From contig MDLF01000085.1 in NCBI GenBank assembly GCA_001730095.1, positions 1-64,000 on the forward strand: DNA of 64,000 nucleotides, written 5' to 3'. The translations under genes were made by a program, and so were the position numbers. A model generated the notes under the pieces. That model was not told the origin of the DNA and did no database searches. It saw only the letters and a list, made by a program, of their open reading frames with translations. This DNA comes from Rhodobacteraceae bacterium (ex Bugula neritina AB1). GTDB taxonomy: Bacteria > Pseudomonadota > Alphaproteobacteria > Rhodobacterales > Rhodobacteraceae. Positions 51,344 through 60,632 of this stretch are shown one piece after another (the stretch's first letter is position 1; each line of letters starts with the position of its first letter).

Positions 51344-52180
51344 TCATTCCACCTCTCTCAATCCCAGGATGCTGCGGGCAGTCGCGTAATCGGCGACGGG
51401 GCGGTTGTGTTTCTCGCAAATCTCGACCACTCGCTTGACCAGCGCAGCATTCGAAGGCGCAAGGGTCTCACGATCGAGCCTGACGTTGTCCTCCAGCCCG
51501 GTGCGAGCATGGCCGCCTGACGAAACCGCCCATTCGTTCAACATCAGCTGCTGCGCGCCGATGCCGGCGGCGCACCATGGCGCGTCCTCGCCAAACAGTC
51601 GCTTGACCGTTCGGACATAGAAATCAAACACTTGACGATCGACAGGCATAGAGTTTTTAACCCCCATGACAAACTGCACATAAGGGGCATCTGCAATCTG
51701 GCCTGCGGCGTGCATCTTCGCTGCCTGGAAAATGTGGGACAGATCGAAAGCCTCGATTTCGGGCTTCACATCATGGGTCCGCATTTCACTTGCCAACCAA
51801 TCAATCAAATCCGGCGAATTCTCGTACACCCGGGTTGGAAAATTGGTTGATCCGACCGATATCGATGCCATGTCCGGGCGCAGCGGCAGCATGCCGCCAC
51901 GTTCCTGTCCCGCACCGGACCGTCCGCCGGTTGAGAACTGGATGATCATCCCAGGACAGTGTTTTTCCACACCCTCCTTGAGCCGTGCGAATTTTTCGGG
52001 GTCAGAGGACGGCGTCTGGTCTTCATTGCGGACATGGGCGTGGACGATGGACGCACCGGCCTCAAATGCCTCCTGCGTGCTTTCGATCTGTTCAGAGACC
52101 GAGATAGGCACGGCAGGATTATTTGCCTTGGTCGGCAGCGAGCCGGTGATTGCGACGCAGATGATACAGGGTTCAGACAT
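51344..52180 (-). CDS. Beta-keto acid cleavage enzyme (BKACE, DUF849)
   Basis: 278 aa. The BKACE family condenses a beta-keto acid with acetyl-CoA to give acetoacetate and a new acyl-CoA. The metal-binding HAHVRNED lies at about 47-54; FSTGGRSG, GSTNFPTRVYEN and SSGGHARTGLEDNVRL are typical. The preferred start is ATG 52180, overlapping the pcaG end by 8 bp. In this pca operon its logical substrate is beta-ketoadipate, giving succinyl-CoA plus acetoacetate and bypassing PcaIJ/PcaF; this is inference. Confidence 0.88.
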   Translation of the reverse strand: MSEPCIICVAITGSLPTKANNPAVPISVSEQIESTQEAFEAGASIVHAHVRNEDQTPSSDPEKFARLKEGVEKHCPGMIIQFSTGGRSGAGQERGGMLPLRPDMASISVGSTNFPTRVYENSPDLIDWLASEMRTHDVKPEIEAFDLSHIFQAAKMHAAGQIADAPYVQFVMGVKNSMPVDRQVFDFYVRTVKRLFGEDAPWCAAGIGAQQLMLNEWAVSSGGHARTGLEDNVRLDRETLAPSNAALVKRVVEICEKHNRPVADYATARSILGLREVE

Positions 52181-52793
52181 CGAAAAAGACCGTTTCATTC
52201 TCGCCCTGAAGACGAATGTCAAACCGATAGACCGCAAGGCCGTCTTGTTCCGTACGGGTCGCAATCAGCGTCGGCCGGCGTGCTTCCCACTCGATCATGT
52301 TCAGCACTGGATCCTTCGCGTTGGCCGCCGCTTCATCGCTAAAATACATGCGAGTGTTCAGGCCGACATTGATGCCGCGCGCAACGAGCCAAAGGTTGAT
52401 ATGCGGGGCCTGCGTACCGACATTGCCTCCGCCGGTCGGCCCAGGCTTGACCGTCTCGAACGACCATTCGCCGGTCTCGAAGTCGGTGATGACCCGCCCC
52501 CAGCCGCGAAAACCGTCCTCGACCTCGCCGCCGCCTTCCGGGTGGGCATAAATGCCCTGCGCATTCGCCTGCCAGACTTCCAGCAGCACATCCTTGACCG
52601 GGCTGCCGGTGCCGTCGATCACACGGCCTTCGACGCGAATGCGTTCGCCCTTGGCATTTGGCCCGACGATGTCGTGGCCCAGTTCCTGTTTATAGATATC
52701 GAAACCGGCAGCACCGGGCGCCAATCCGATATGGACATAGGGACCGGCGGTCTGTGAGGCGGTTTCTCTCAGATATTGGAGTTCCTGTGGCAT
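52173..52793 (-). CDS. pcaG: Protocatechuate 3,4-dioxygenase alpha subunit
   Basis: 206 aa. Alpha chain of the ring-cleaving intradiol dioxygenase. TAGPYVHIGLAPGAAG at the N-terminus, the core VEGRVIDGTGSPVKDVLLEVWQ pattern, and PHINLWLVARGINVGLNTRM near 130 are diagnostic. It lacks the full iron ligand set, as alpha subunits do. It follows pcaH by 3 bp. Confidence 0.95.
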   Translation of the reverse strand: MPQELQYLRETASQTAGPYVHIGLAPGAAGFDIYKQELGHDIVGPNAKGERIRVEGRVIDGTGSPVKDVLLEVWQANAQGIYAHPEGGGEVEDGFRGWGRVITDFETGEWSFETVKPGPTGGGNVGTQAPHINLWLVARGINVGLNTRMYFSDEAAANAKDPVLNMIEWEARRPTLIATRTEQDGLAVYRFDIRLQGENETVFFDV

Positions 52794-52796
52794 CGG

Positions 52797-53525
52797 TCAG
52801 TTCCCCTCCAAGCGGTTTTCAAACAGCGTCGAACGACGCCCGCGCAAGACGATGTCGAATTTGTAGGCAATCGTATCCAGCGGGATGGTCGCATTCAGAT
52901 CCAGCTTCGCCGTCAATTGCTCGATCGCATCCTGATCCGGGATTGTCTGCACAATCGGGCAAATCGGGATCAGGGGATCACCTTCGAAATAGCACTGTGA
53001 AATCAGACGCTGGTTGAAGGCCGAGCCAAACACCGACACGTGAATATGCGCTGGCCGCCAGTTGTTCACATGATTGCGCCATGGGTAGGCACCGGGTTTC
53101 ACTGTGCGAAAGTAGTAGTACCCGTTTTCATCCGTGATCGTGCGCCCGCAACCACCAAAGTTGGGGTCAATTGGCGCCAGATAGGTGTCTTTCTTGTGCC
53201 GGTACCGCCCGCCCGCATTGGCCTGCCAGATCTCGACCAGCGTTTCGGGAACGGGACGCGCGTTTTCATCCAACACGCGGCCATGAAGAATGATGCGCTC
53301 GCCAATGGGGTTTTCACCTGGGCTGGCGTAGTTGTTCAAAAGATCGTTGTCGAGCGGATCGATGTCATTGTGACCGAAAACCGGCCCGGTGATCTCTCCG
53401 ACAGAATTCTGGAGCGAGATCAACGCGTATTGCGGCGACCGTGCGACCGAGGTCTTGTATCCCGGCGTCAGCGCAGGCGGATGCAGAGTTCTGTCCCGTT
53501 GATAGTAGTCCCCATTCTGTTTCAT
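52797..53525 (-). CDS. pcaH: Protocatechuate 3,4-dioxygenase beta subunit
   Basis: 242 aa. The beta chain binds the catalytic Fe(III). Ligand motifs are visible: Tyr in [11 protein letters not shown] and [13 protein letters not shown] with the His pair, and QCYFEGDPL. It converts protocatechuate to 3-carboxy-cis,cis-muconate. Its start overlaps the pcaC stop by 4 bp. Confidence 0.96.
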   Translation of the reverse strand: MKQNGDYYQRDRTLHPPALTPGYKTSVARSPQYALISLQNSVGEITGPVFGHNDIDPLDNDLLNNYASPGENPIGERIILHGRVLDENARPVPETLVEIWQANAGGRYRHKKDTYLAPIDPNFGGCGRTITDENGYYYFRTVKPGAYPWRNHVNNWRPAHIHVSVFGSAFNQRLISQCYFEGDPLIPICPIVQTIPDQDAIEQLTAKLDLNATIPLDTIAYKFDIVLRGRRSTLFENRLEGN

Positions 53526-53902
53526 GCTGTTCCCTCCATCTCGGCAAAGGTCTGTTTGGCAAGCTTGATCGCGTGATTTGCCTTTGGCACGCCTGCGTAA
53601 ATCGCCACATGCAGAAAGGCTTGGAGGATCTCTGCTTTTGAAGCTCCGGTATTCGCAGTGGCACGGATGTGCATCGGGATCTCTTCGAAGTTTCCAGTGG
53701 CCGCCAGCAGCGCCAGCGTCAGCAGAGAGCGATCCCTATGGCTGATGGTGTCATCGGACCAGACAGTGCCCCAGGCACCCTCGGTAATCAGGGTCTGGAA
53801 CGGCTGATCAAATTCAGTCTTGTTCGCCTCGGCCCGGTCCACATGCGCGTCACCCAAAACCGCGCGACGTGTTTTCATTCCGGTGTTGTAGCGTTCAGTC
53901 AT
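53522..53902 (-). CDS. pcaC: 4-carboxymuconolactone decarboxylase
   Basis: 126 aa, AhpD-like fold. It decarboxylates 4-carboxymuconolactone to beta-ketoadipate enol-lactone. Diagnostic segments: [35 protein letters not shown] and [20 protein letters not shown]. The gene overlaps pcaD by 8 bp and pcaH by 4 bp. Confidence 0.95.
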   Translation of the reverse strand: MTERYNTGMKTRRAVLGDAHVDRAEANKTEFDQPFQTLITEGAWGTVWSDDTISHRDRSLLTLALLAATGNFEEIPMHIRATANTGASKAEILQAFLHVAIYAGVPKANHAIKLAKQTFAEMEGTA

Positions 53903-54680
53903 CGGCGATCTCCGTCAGAAACGAGGTAACGTGGTCGGCAAATTGCCGAGGTGCTTCGATGGGCGGCAAGTGCCCGATGCCATCGAGTTCGATATAGCGT
54001 GCCTGAGCAATCCGTTCGGCACCTGACCGGACAAGGTCGGGTGGGCTTGCACCATCGTGACTGCCGCCAATCACCAGAGTTGGACAGGCAATCTCGGCCA
54101 CGCGGTCCGTCAGATCCGCAGTGGCCAATGCCCCGCAGCAGCCAAGGTAGCCGTCTACTGGCGTGCGGCACAGCATCGACCGCCATGGCCCATTTGCACA
54201 GCGCGCGTCAGGATCGGCAAACCAGCGGTCCAGAATCTGATCCGATATTGCCTCCAACCCGTTCTCACGGATCGTCGCCATCCGCGCGCTCCACATCTCG
54301 CGGCTTCCCATCCGGGGGGCGGTATTGGACAAAACAAGCCCGCGAACCCGGTCTTTGGCTTTCAGCGCAAGGCTCATCGCCATCATCCCACCAAGAGAGA
54401 TCCCCACGACAATGGCCGAGCTGATCCCCGCCTGATCAAGCACGGCCTCGGCATCCTCGACCAAAGCTTCCAATGAATAGGCGCCCGCCGGTGCGTCGCT
54501 CAGCCCGTGTCCACGGGTGTCCAACCGCAGAAGGCTGTGCCCCTGCGGCAAGCTTTCCAGCACGGCATCCCACATGCGCAGATCCGTCCCAAGCGAGTTG
54601 AGGAACAGGATCGCCGACCCATTCGGATCACCGTCCCGGCGCCAGTGCAGTCCAACCCCATTATGAGAGAGCCAATTCAT
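53895..54680 (-). CDS. pcaD: 3-oxoadipate enol-lactonase
   Basis: 261 aa alpha/beta hydrolase that opens the enol-lactone to beta-ketoadipate. The oxyanion region FLNSLGTDLRMW, the DTRGHGLSDAP segment, the nucleophile elbow GISLGG (about 93-98), the acid in GGSHDGASPP and the His in DGIGHLPPIEAP are all present. Follows the sulfatase gene by 3 bp. Confidence 0.94.
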   Translation of the reverse strand: MNWLSHNGVGLHWRRDGDPNGSAILFLNSLGTDLRMWDAVLESLPQGHSLLRLDTRGHGLSDAPAGAYSLEALVEDAEAVLDQAGISSAIVVGISLGGMMAMSLALKAKDRVRGLVLSNTAPRMGSREMWSARMATIRENGLEAISDQILDRWFADPDARCANGPWRSMLCRTPVDGYLGCCGALATADLTDRVAEIACPTLVIGGSHDGASPPDLVRSGAERIAQARYIELDGIGHLPPIEAPRQFADHVTSFLTEIADD

Positions 54681-54683
54681 ATC

Positions 54684-56258
54684 TTACGCCCTCCCGGTCG
54701 GCATGGGCGCCTGGTCGACATGGGCCATCTCGGCCTGGGCTAGCTGCTCCAGAAGCCGCAGCTTGACGGATGCCATTCCCGCATCGTCCCACAGGTTCAC
54801 GAACTCACCGGGGTCGGCCTCAAGGTCGTAAAGCTCCCCCCAGTTCATGCCCTGAAAGACGCTCATCCGGTACTGCGCATCGCGGACTGAATGTACGTGC
54901 GGCCGGACCGCGAGACCATCCATCGGTTTCTGGTGGGCATATTGGATGAATGCAACGCTGCGGTCCTTGCCGTCGATCAGATCAATGCCTTGCATGCCCC
55001 AGGGCGCCTCAATGCTCGCACGCTCAAGAATGGTTGTGCCGATGTCCTGGGTCTGACCAATCGCGTCCGTGCGCAGACCGCCTGTCGCCTGCGGATCCGC
55101 CCAGATGAACGGGACACGGGTGATCTGCTCGTATTGCTCGGCCCCTTTAAAGAGAAGCTGATGATCGCCCAAATGTTCGCCGTGGTCGGTTGTGAAAATC
55201 TCGACGGTGTCTTCCGCACGACCGCTTTTCTTTAGCGCCGCCTGCACCCGCCCGACGCAATCGTCGATCATGGTGATCATGCCGCACGTCAAAGCCTGCG
55301 CTTCCTGCGCCTCGCGCGCCGAGCAGCCAATTGCGTTCATGCCCTGAAGGGCGGCTTTGCCTGCATTTCGCTCCTCTATCACCCCCCCGACATGCGGCGG
55401 CGGGGTCCAGTCGTTGCGTGTAAACGCCTCGGGCACTGGCATGTCGTCCGGATCATACATATCCCAGTACTTGCCGGGCGGGTTGAACGGATGATGCGGG
55501 TCCGGCCAGCTGACCATCAAAAAGAACGGCTGATCGCCTTCGGCCTGCTCGGCCAGCCAGGCCTCCGCACGCTCGGCAATATAGGTCGTCGAGTACAATT
55601 CGGCCGGAACCGCCGTTCGCACTGCCTGTGGGCAGCTGTAATCGTGGGACAGTTGGTTTTCCGCACCGATCAGCTTTGCAGCCTCTGGTTCGCGCTCCAG
55701 CAGCCAGGCCGTGTAATCGCCGCCAATGTGATCGCCATGTCCGGTGACAAGCTCGACATGGTCAAAGCCGTAAAAAGGTGTCGGAACCTTTGGCTGCGGC
55801 CCGGACCAGAAATCTGGTTCTTCCACCTTATAGACCGCTTCAGCCAGGTCATGGCGAACGGCTTCGCTGAGGGGACCGTTGGGTTGGAAATACCCCTCGC
55901 GCGCTTTTGGAATCTTTTGTGTTGCCGCCATGCCGGTAAAAGTCTGCAGGTGGCTCTTGCCGATCAGCGCAGTCTTGTAGCCTGCCTCCTTTAAGACCTC
56001 GACGAAGGTCACGTTGCGCTTGGAAAGCGGCACACCGTTCATGCGAACACCGTGGTTGGCAGGCATCCGGCACGTCATCAGGCTTGCGCGGTTGGGCATG
56101 CAGACGGGGCTTGCGACATAGAACTTGTCGAAGGTCACGCCCCGTTCTGCCATCCCGTCGATATTAGGTGTCTGCACAATCGGATGGCCATAGCAGCCCA
56201 GGTAGTCGGCCCGATGCTGATCGGTGATGAACAGGATAAAGTTCGGACGTTTGGTCAT
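54684..56258 (-). CDS. Type I (Cys-type) sulfatase
   Basis: 524 aa. It hydrolyses sulfate esters. The sulfatase signature CMPNRAS places the formylglycine Cys at residue 53, with P55 and R57 (C-x-P-x-R); the metal-binding N-terminus is FILFITDQHRADYLG and a second signature is ALIGKSHLQTF. There is no signal peptide, so it would be cytoplasmic and need an unlinked maturation enzyme. It lies between TRAP permease and pcaD in the same operon, pointing to a sulfated aromatic substrate, though choline- or sugar-sulfatase-like activity cannot be excluded. Confidence 0.9.
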   Translation of the reverse strand: MTKRPNFILFITDQHRADYLGCYGHPIVQTPNIDGMAERGVTFDKFYVASPVCMPNRASLMTCRMPANHGVRMNGVPLSKRNVTFVEVLKEAGYKTALIGKSHLQTFTGMAATQKIPKAREGYFQPNGPLSEAVRHDLAEAVYKVEEPDFWSGPQPKVPTPFYGFDHVELVTGHGDHIGGDYTAWLLEREPEAAKLIGAENQLSHDYSCPQAVRTAVPAELYSTTYIAERAEAWLAEQAEGDQPFFLMVSWPDPHHPFNPPGKYWDMYDPDDMPVPEAFTRNDWTPPPHVGGVIEERNAGKAALQGMNAIGCSAREAQEAQALTCGMITMIDDCVGRVQAALKKSGRAEDTVEIFTTDHGEHLGDHQLLFKGAEQYEQITRVPFIWADPQATGGLRTDAIGQTQDIGTTILERASIEAPWGMQGIDLIDGKDRSVAFIQYAHQKPMDGLAVRPHVHSVRDAQYRMSVFQGMNWGELYDLEADPGEFVNLWDDAGMASVKLRLLEQLAQAEMAHVDQAPMPTGRA

Positions 56259-58186
56259 ACCGCTGCCCCTTCTGCCTTTGATCCACCGATATAGCGGAAT
56301 GCGACCAGGGCAATCCCGACAACCAGCGCCGCGATCTCAGCCCAAAGAACCGGCGACAGCAGCGTCACCATCACAGCGAACCTCAACAGGCGTTCGATCA
56401 GGCTCAGCTTGCCGCGGTCATGACCGATCAGCGCACTGGCGCAGAAGTAAAGCGCAGCCAGGAGGAATAGGATCGACGGGATCACCTTGGTCCAGTCCGT
56501 TTCGCCGATCCCCAGCAGCAAGGCATCATCAAACGCCCAGGCAAAGGGGATCAGGAACATCATTGCCCCGATGCGGGTCGAGGCGATGGCTGTCGCAATC
56601 GGCCTCCCGCCGGACACCGAAGCTGCGGCAAAGGCCGTCAGAGCCACGGGAGGTGTGATGCCTGCGGCCACACCGAAGAAGAAAACAAACATATGCGCGG
56701 CCAGAAGATCCATACCAAAGCCCTGCAAGGTCGGACCCATGACCGAGATAATCGCGATATAGGCGGGAAGCGTCGGCATCCCCATGCCCAGAACGATACA
56801 GCCCATTGCCGCAATCATCAGCGCCACCAGCAGCGAATTGCTTGAGGCCGTTGACAGAAGGACGGCGAATTTGGTCGGCACACCCGTCGCGGCCAGCGTG
56901 GACACCACGATGCCGACAATCGCGATTGCTACAGCCAGCTGCCCAACCACCTTGCCACCATCCGCCAGCGCCGCAATCAGCTTTTGGGGCGCCCTGCGCA
57001 CTTCGGGATTTAGAAAGCTCATCGGCACCAGAAGCAGGATCGCCGCGATGGATGCGCCCGCTGCCGACAGGCCGCCAATCAGCAAATAGACGATGATTGC
57101 GATGGGACCAAAGACCAAGAGCATGTTGATCCAGTCCTGTGCGACCGGGGCCGGCACGCCCACGTCTTCATCCGTGACCTGAATGTCGAGTTTCTGCGCT
57201 TCGAAATACACCGCCAGAAACAGCGAGGCATAGTAGGCCAGCGCCGGAATGATGACTGCAAGGATCACCGTCAGATAGCTGACTCCGACGATATCGGCCA
57301 TCACAAGCGCCGCTGCGCCCATGATCGGCGGCAAAATCTGCCCGCCGGTCGAGGCTGCGGCCTCAACCGCGCCTGCGAAATTCGAATTGAACCCACGCTT
57401 GCGGATCATCGGGATCGTCACCACGCCCGTGCCGACCACATTGGCAACCGCCGATCCCGAAACCGTACCGAACAGAGCCGAGGCCAGGATCGCAGCATAG
57501 GCCGGTCCGCCTTTGAATTTCTTCATCAGATGGAACGAGATACGGATCATAGAGCCGCCCGCGCCGCACCCTTCGAGGATCGCGCCCAGGATGATGAAGG
57601 GCAGAACTGTGGTCAGCACCACGCCCATGATCGAGCCCAGGATGCCCTGTGCGCTATCATACCAGACATTGGCCGGGATCGTGTCGTAGACGTCGGTTGG
57701 CGCTGTTGCCAGGACGCCAGGCCAATGCTGGCCAGTGCCGAGGTAAAGGAGTGCGATGGCGCCGATGATGGCGATAGGCGCACCCCAGAGGATCCAACAG
57801 GCCCAAAGCGATATGGCGGCTGCAACCAGAGACAGGTAAAGCTCACGCGGACCAAAGAACATGACCGAATTGGCGATGATCTGGCCGATCCTGTAATAGT
57901 CCCAGCACACATAGGTGATCGCGACAAAACCTACAGCATAGGCAGCCAGGTGAAACGCGTTGAGTTTCCCCGCAAGCGCCTTTTTCTCGGCGTCACCGGC
58001 AAAGAAGACCAAAATGCCGAGCCAGTAAAACAGAGGCCGGAACCACTCAACCGGGAAAGGCCCGATCCGTGGCAGGACGTTGTAGGTCGGCATAACATTT
58101 GCCAGCCCCATCAACGCGATGACCAGGCCGATGGCAAAAACTGAAAAACCCGCGATGCGTGGCGCACCTGTTGCGTTGCCAGACAT
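56255..58186 (-). CDS. TRAP transporter fused permease (4TM/12TM, TAXI type)
   Basis: 643 aa. Fusion of small and large TRAP permeases. The conserved part (about 110-520) has GCGAGGSMIRISFHLMKKFK, ALFGTVSGSAVANVVGTGVV, TIPMIRKRGF, AAASTGGQILPPIMGAAALV and ITPPVALTAFAAASVSGG, typical of DUF3394/TAXI permeases. It pairs with the TAXI binding protein directly upstream and overlaps the sulfatase gene by 4 bp. Confidence 0.93.
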   Translation of the reverse strand: MSGNATGAPRIAGFSVFAIGLVIALMGLANVMPTYNVLPRIGPFPVEWFRPLFYWLGILVFFAGDAEKKALAGKLNAFHLAAYAVGFVAITYVCWDYYRIGQIIANSVMFFGPRELYLSLVAAAISLWACWILWGAPIAIIGAIALLYLGTGQHWPGVLATAPTDVYDTIPANVWYDSAQGILGSIMGVVLTTVLPFIILGAILEGCGAGGSMIRISFHLMKKFKGGPAYAAILASALFGTVSGSAVANVVGTGVVTIPMIRKRGFNSNFAGAVEAAASTGGQILPPIMGAAALVMADIVGVSYLTVILAVIIPALAYYASLFLAVYFEAQKLDIQVTDEDVGVPAPVAQDWINMLLVFGPIAIIVYLLIGGLSAAGASIAAILLLVPMSFLNPEVRRAPQKLIAALADGGKVVGQLAVAIAIVGIVVSTLAATGVPTKFAVLLSTASSNSLLVALMIAAMGCIVLGMGMPTLPAYIAIISVMGPTLQGFGMDLLAAHMFVFFFGVAAGITPPVALTAFAAASVSGGRPIATAIASTRIGAMMFLIPFAWAFDDALLLGIGETDWTKVIPSILFLLAALYFCASALIGHDRGKLSLIERLLRFAVMVTLLSPVLWAEIAALVVGIALVAFRYIGGSKAEGAAV

Positions 58187-58271
58187 GCTCCAGCCCTCCC
58201 GTTAAGATGTCAATTCCCGTGGCGCGTAGTTTTGCAGCGGCGCTTCAATCACGCCGCTGCATGGGTTCGCC

Positions 58272-59276
58272 TTAGTTCGGCAAAAGGTCCTGAGGAACCT
58301 CGACCCCTGCTTCCTGGTAATAGCGAATTGCACCAGGATGTAGTTTTGCGTTCATGCCGGCAAACGGCAGGTCGGGGTCGATCGAACGCATCAGCGCATT
58401 TGCGTTCATCATCGCATCAAGGTTTGTCCAATAGGCCTTGGTCAGCGCGTAGGCCTGATCGTCGGACATGTCCTTGTGAACGGACATCATCATGGCAGAG
58501 GCCGCGGATGTTAGAGCGCTGTCACCATTGACCTGACCTGAATAGGTGCCCGCGGGAATAGTGGACTCAAACTGTGCCGCTTCGACTAGGAAGGTGCTCC
58601 AGGCTTCGGAACCCAGGACATCCTCAGGCACACCCAAAATCCGGATCTCGCGCTGGAGGCTCAACTCGTTGAGAGCCTGGCTTCCAACCGCTGCAGAGGC
58701 GACATAGACATCAAACTGGCCATCCTGAAAGGACTGCGCCGCTGCGCTCCAAGGCGCGCGAATGCCTTCGTAATCCGCGTCTGTCACACCGCCTGATCCA
58801 AGTGCAATCAGCTTTTTGATCTGCCCACTCGCAGCTCCGGCCGGCGGCCCGATGTAAACACGTTTTCCGACCACATCCGCCCAGTTTTCGATGCCGCTGT
58901 CAGCCCAGGTGATGCCGTGGAACGTGCCGGCTGGAAAGCCAAACAGAGCGCGGATGTTTGGCGCAACTTGCTTGGCCTGATCACCCTGTTGCGCATAGGG
59001 ACCAACCCCGCGCGACATTGCGCCATAGGCCCCCGGAGGAATGACCGCCATGTCAATCCGCCCCGCAGCCAGCTTCAACGCGGAACGCGTCAGCGTTTGG
59101 CCCAGGACCACCTGTAAATTCAAGTCTTCCTCAGCCGCGAATTGCGCATAAGTCTGAGGCACAATGCCCGTCAGAGACGCCGCGCCGCCGCCTTCAAGGC
59201 TGAGCGACTGAGCGTTGGCAGAAACACCGGCGACGCCGATGACAGCAGCAGCGATAAATGTCTTGAAGTGACCCAT
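58272..59276 (-). CDS. TAXI-family TRAP substrate-binding protein
   Basis: 334 aa. Signal peptide (FKTFIAAAVIGVAGVSANA, cleaved before QSLSLEGG). TAXI-type motifs: GAYGAMSRGVGPYA, IRALFGFPAGTFHGITWADS and GKRVYIGPPAGAASGQIKKL. ATG 59276 has GGGAGGA upstream at good spacing. It is the first gene of the pca/sulfatase operon and would bind the imported substrate, possibly a sulfated aromatic acid. Confidence 0.92.
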   Translation of the reverse strand: MGHFKTFIAAAVIGVAGVSANAQSLSLEGGGAASLTGIVPQTYAQFAAEEDLNLQVVLGQTLTRSALKLAAGRIDMAVIPPGAYGAMSRGVGPYAQQGDQAKQVAPNIRALFGFPAGTFHGITWADSGIENWADVVGKRVYIGPPAGAASGQIKKLIALGSGGVTDADYEGIRAPWSAAAQSFQDGQFDVYVASAAVGSQALNELSLQREIRILGVPEDVLGSEAWSTFLVEAAQFESTIPAGTYSGQVNGDSALTSAASAMMMSVHKDMSDDQAYALTKAYWTNLDAMMNANALMRSIDPDLPFAGMNAKLHPGAIRYYQEAGVEVPQDLLPN

Positions 59277-59361
59277 TTGTGAATGTCCTCCCTTGGATAT
59301 ACCCTCGCAAGAACATTTCATTTCTTTTTCGAAATGTTAAATGAAATTGCAAGCTTTTACT

Positions 59362-59377
59362 ATACCATTTTAGGTAT
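59362..59377. promoter_or_regulatory. LysR-type dyad ATACC-N6-GGTAT before the TAXI/pca operon
   Basis: Perfect 5-bp arms. It overlaps the last codons of the lysR gene and lies about 86 bp upstream of the operon start. It resembles, but is not identical to, the published PcaQ site (ATAACC-N4-GGTTAA). An adjacent AT-rich dyad (ATTTCATTT...AAATGAAAT, about 59316-59345) lies closer to the start. Confidence 0.45.
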
Positions 59378-60290
59378 CTCGATGCCGCCGAATTTGGCTA
59401 AGTATCTCAACAACAGAACTATTCGGCGTCAGCATCGGATTTGTTGTCAACCCGACCGGCCCTTTGAGCTCCCCTTCGCCAATGGGCAATTCGACAAGCG
59501 AACCAAGGTTGAGATCGCTCTGAACAACCCCTTTCGGAATAGCCGCGATGCAATCGGTCGCCATCAGATACGCCCGCTGAAAATCCGAAGACGTGCTCTC
59601 GACAAGGTTTTGCGGCTTCGTCAGACCGTTGCCAGCAAGATACCTGTCAATCTCCTGCCGAATGATCGTGCCCTTTGGCGGCAGTATCAAAGGAAAGCGC
59701 TGCAGATCGTCCAGCGATGGGGTGCGTTTGATCACTGGATGACCATCGCGCACAACAAACACCAAGGGTTCATCAAACAGAGCCTCAAAGGCCAACCCGC
59801 GCATATCTTCACTGGAAGATAGCCGGCCAATGACGAAATCCGTCTCGGCCCGCCGGAGGCCATCAAGCAACCCTGCATTTGCTCCCGGATAGATTGTGAC
59901 GGTTGTGGTTGGGTGACCTTCTTTGAACTTTCGCACAAGGCCGGGCAAAAACTGCGAACAGACATTCGGCAGCGCGCCAATGCGAACCTGTTCCGCCGGT
60001 TGATCGCCACCAAAGAACGACTGGAGCCCTTGATTGATCTGCAGGATCGCGGCCTCGGCTGCATCCAGAAAACCCACCCCCTTTTCTGTCAGCGTCGCCC
60101 CACGTGTGCTGCGATCAAACAGAGGCTCGCCAAGGATAAGCTCCAGTTCCTTGATACTGCGGCTAACGGCCGGTTGGGTTAATCCCAATTCTTCCGACGC
60201 CAGCACAAAGCTTTTCTTGCGGGCCACCGCAACAAAACAACGCAACTGGCGCAGTCTGATCTTGGTTGTCAGGCGGGAGCTGCTATCCAT
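59370..60290 (-). CDS. PcaQ-like LysR-family regulator
   Basis: 306 aa. HTH (KKSFVLASEELGLTQPAVSR, about residues 25-44) and effector domain resemble PcaQ, the beta-ketoadipate-responsive activator of protocatechuate genes in alphaproteobacteria. The start could be 60290 (MDSSSRL) or 60311. It is upstream of and codirectional with the TAXI-TRAP-sulfatase-pca operon, separated by 93 bp, so regulation of that operon is likely. Confidence 0.85.
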   Translation of the reverse strand: MDSSSRLTTKIRLRQLRCFVAVARKKSFVLASEELGLTQPAVSRSIKELELILGEPLFDRSTRGATLTEKGVGFLDAAEAAILQINQGLQSFFGGDQPAEQVRIGALPNVCSQFLPGLVRKFKEGHPTTTVTIYPGANAGLLDGLRRAETDFVIGRLSSSEDMRGLAFEALFDEPLVFVVRDGHPVIKRTPSLDDLQRFPLILPPKGTIIRQEIDRYLAGNGLTKPQNLVESTSSDFQRAYLMATDCIAAIPKGVVQSDLNLGSLVELPIGEGELKGPVGLTTNPMLTPNSSVVEILSQIRRHRDT

Positions 60291-60311
60291 AGTTGATATG
60301 ATTAGGCCCAA

Positions 60312-60632
60312 ATGTCAGGTCATAAAATACCAAATCCGCCAACTGATGTTCAATCTTCCCCTCACGCTGCAGATTCACTGAACAGGACGCGACGCATGAT
60401 TTTCCAATGACAAGTCTGCTTCACGGCTCCTGAAACGGCAACGTTCCAAGTGCAGATCCTGAAGGGCGCAGGATAACACCGTCCGGGGAAAGGGGAAGAC
60501 CGGCTCTCAACCGGTTTATGCGGCAAAGCCGGGACCAGAGCAAAGTCTGCCGTTCACGGCATCAAATTGTTACGTTGGACAGACACACAAGAAAATCTCA
60601 TCTCCCAGCTGTCAAAACAAATCCCTTACCGG
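60312..60632. other. Intergenic region with pcaQ-like promoter
   Basis: About 320 bp, no gene. It contains a small hairpin ACCGG-N7-CCGGT (60499-60515). The promoter of the LysR gene must lie here. Confidence 0.45.
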
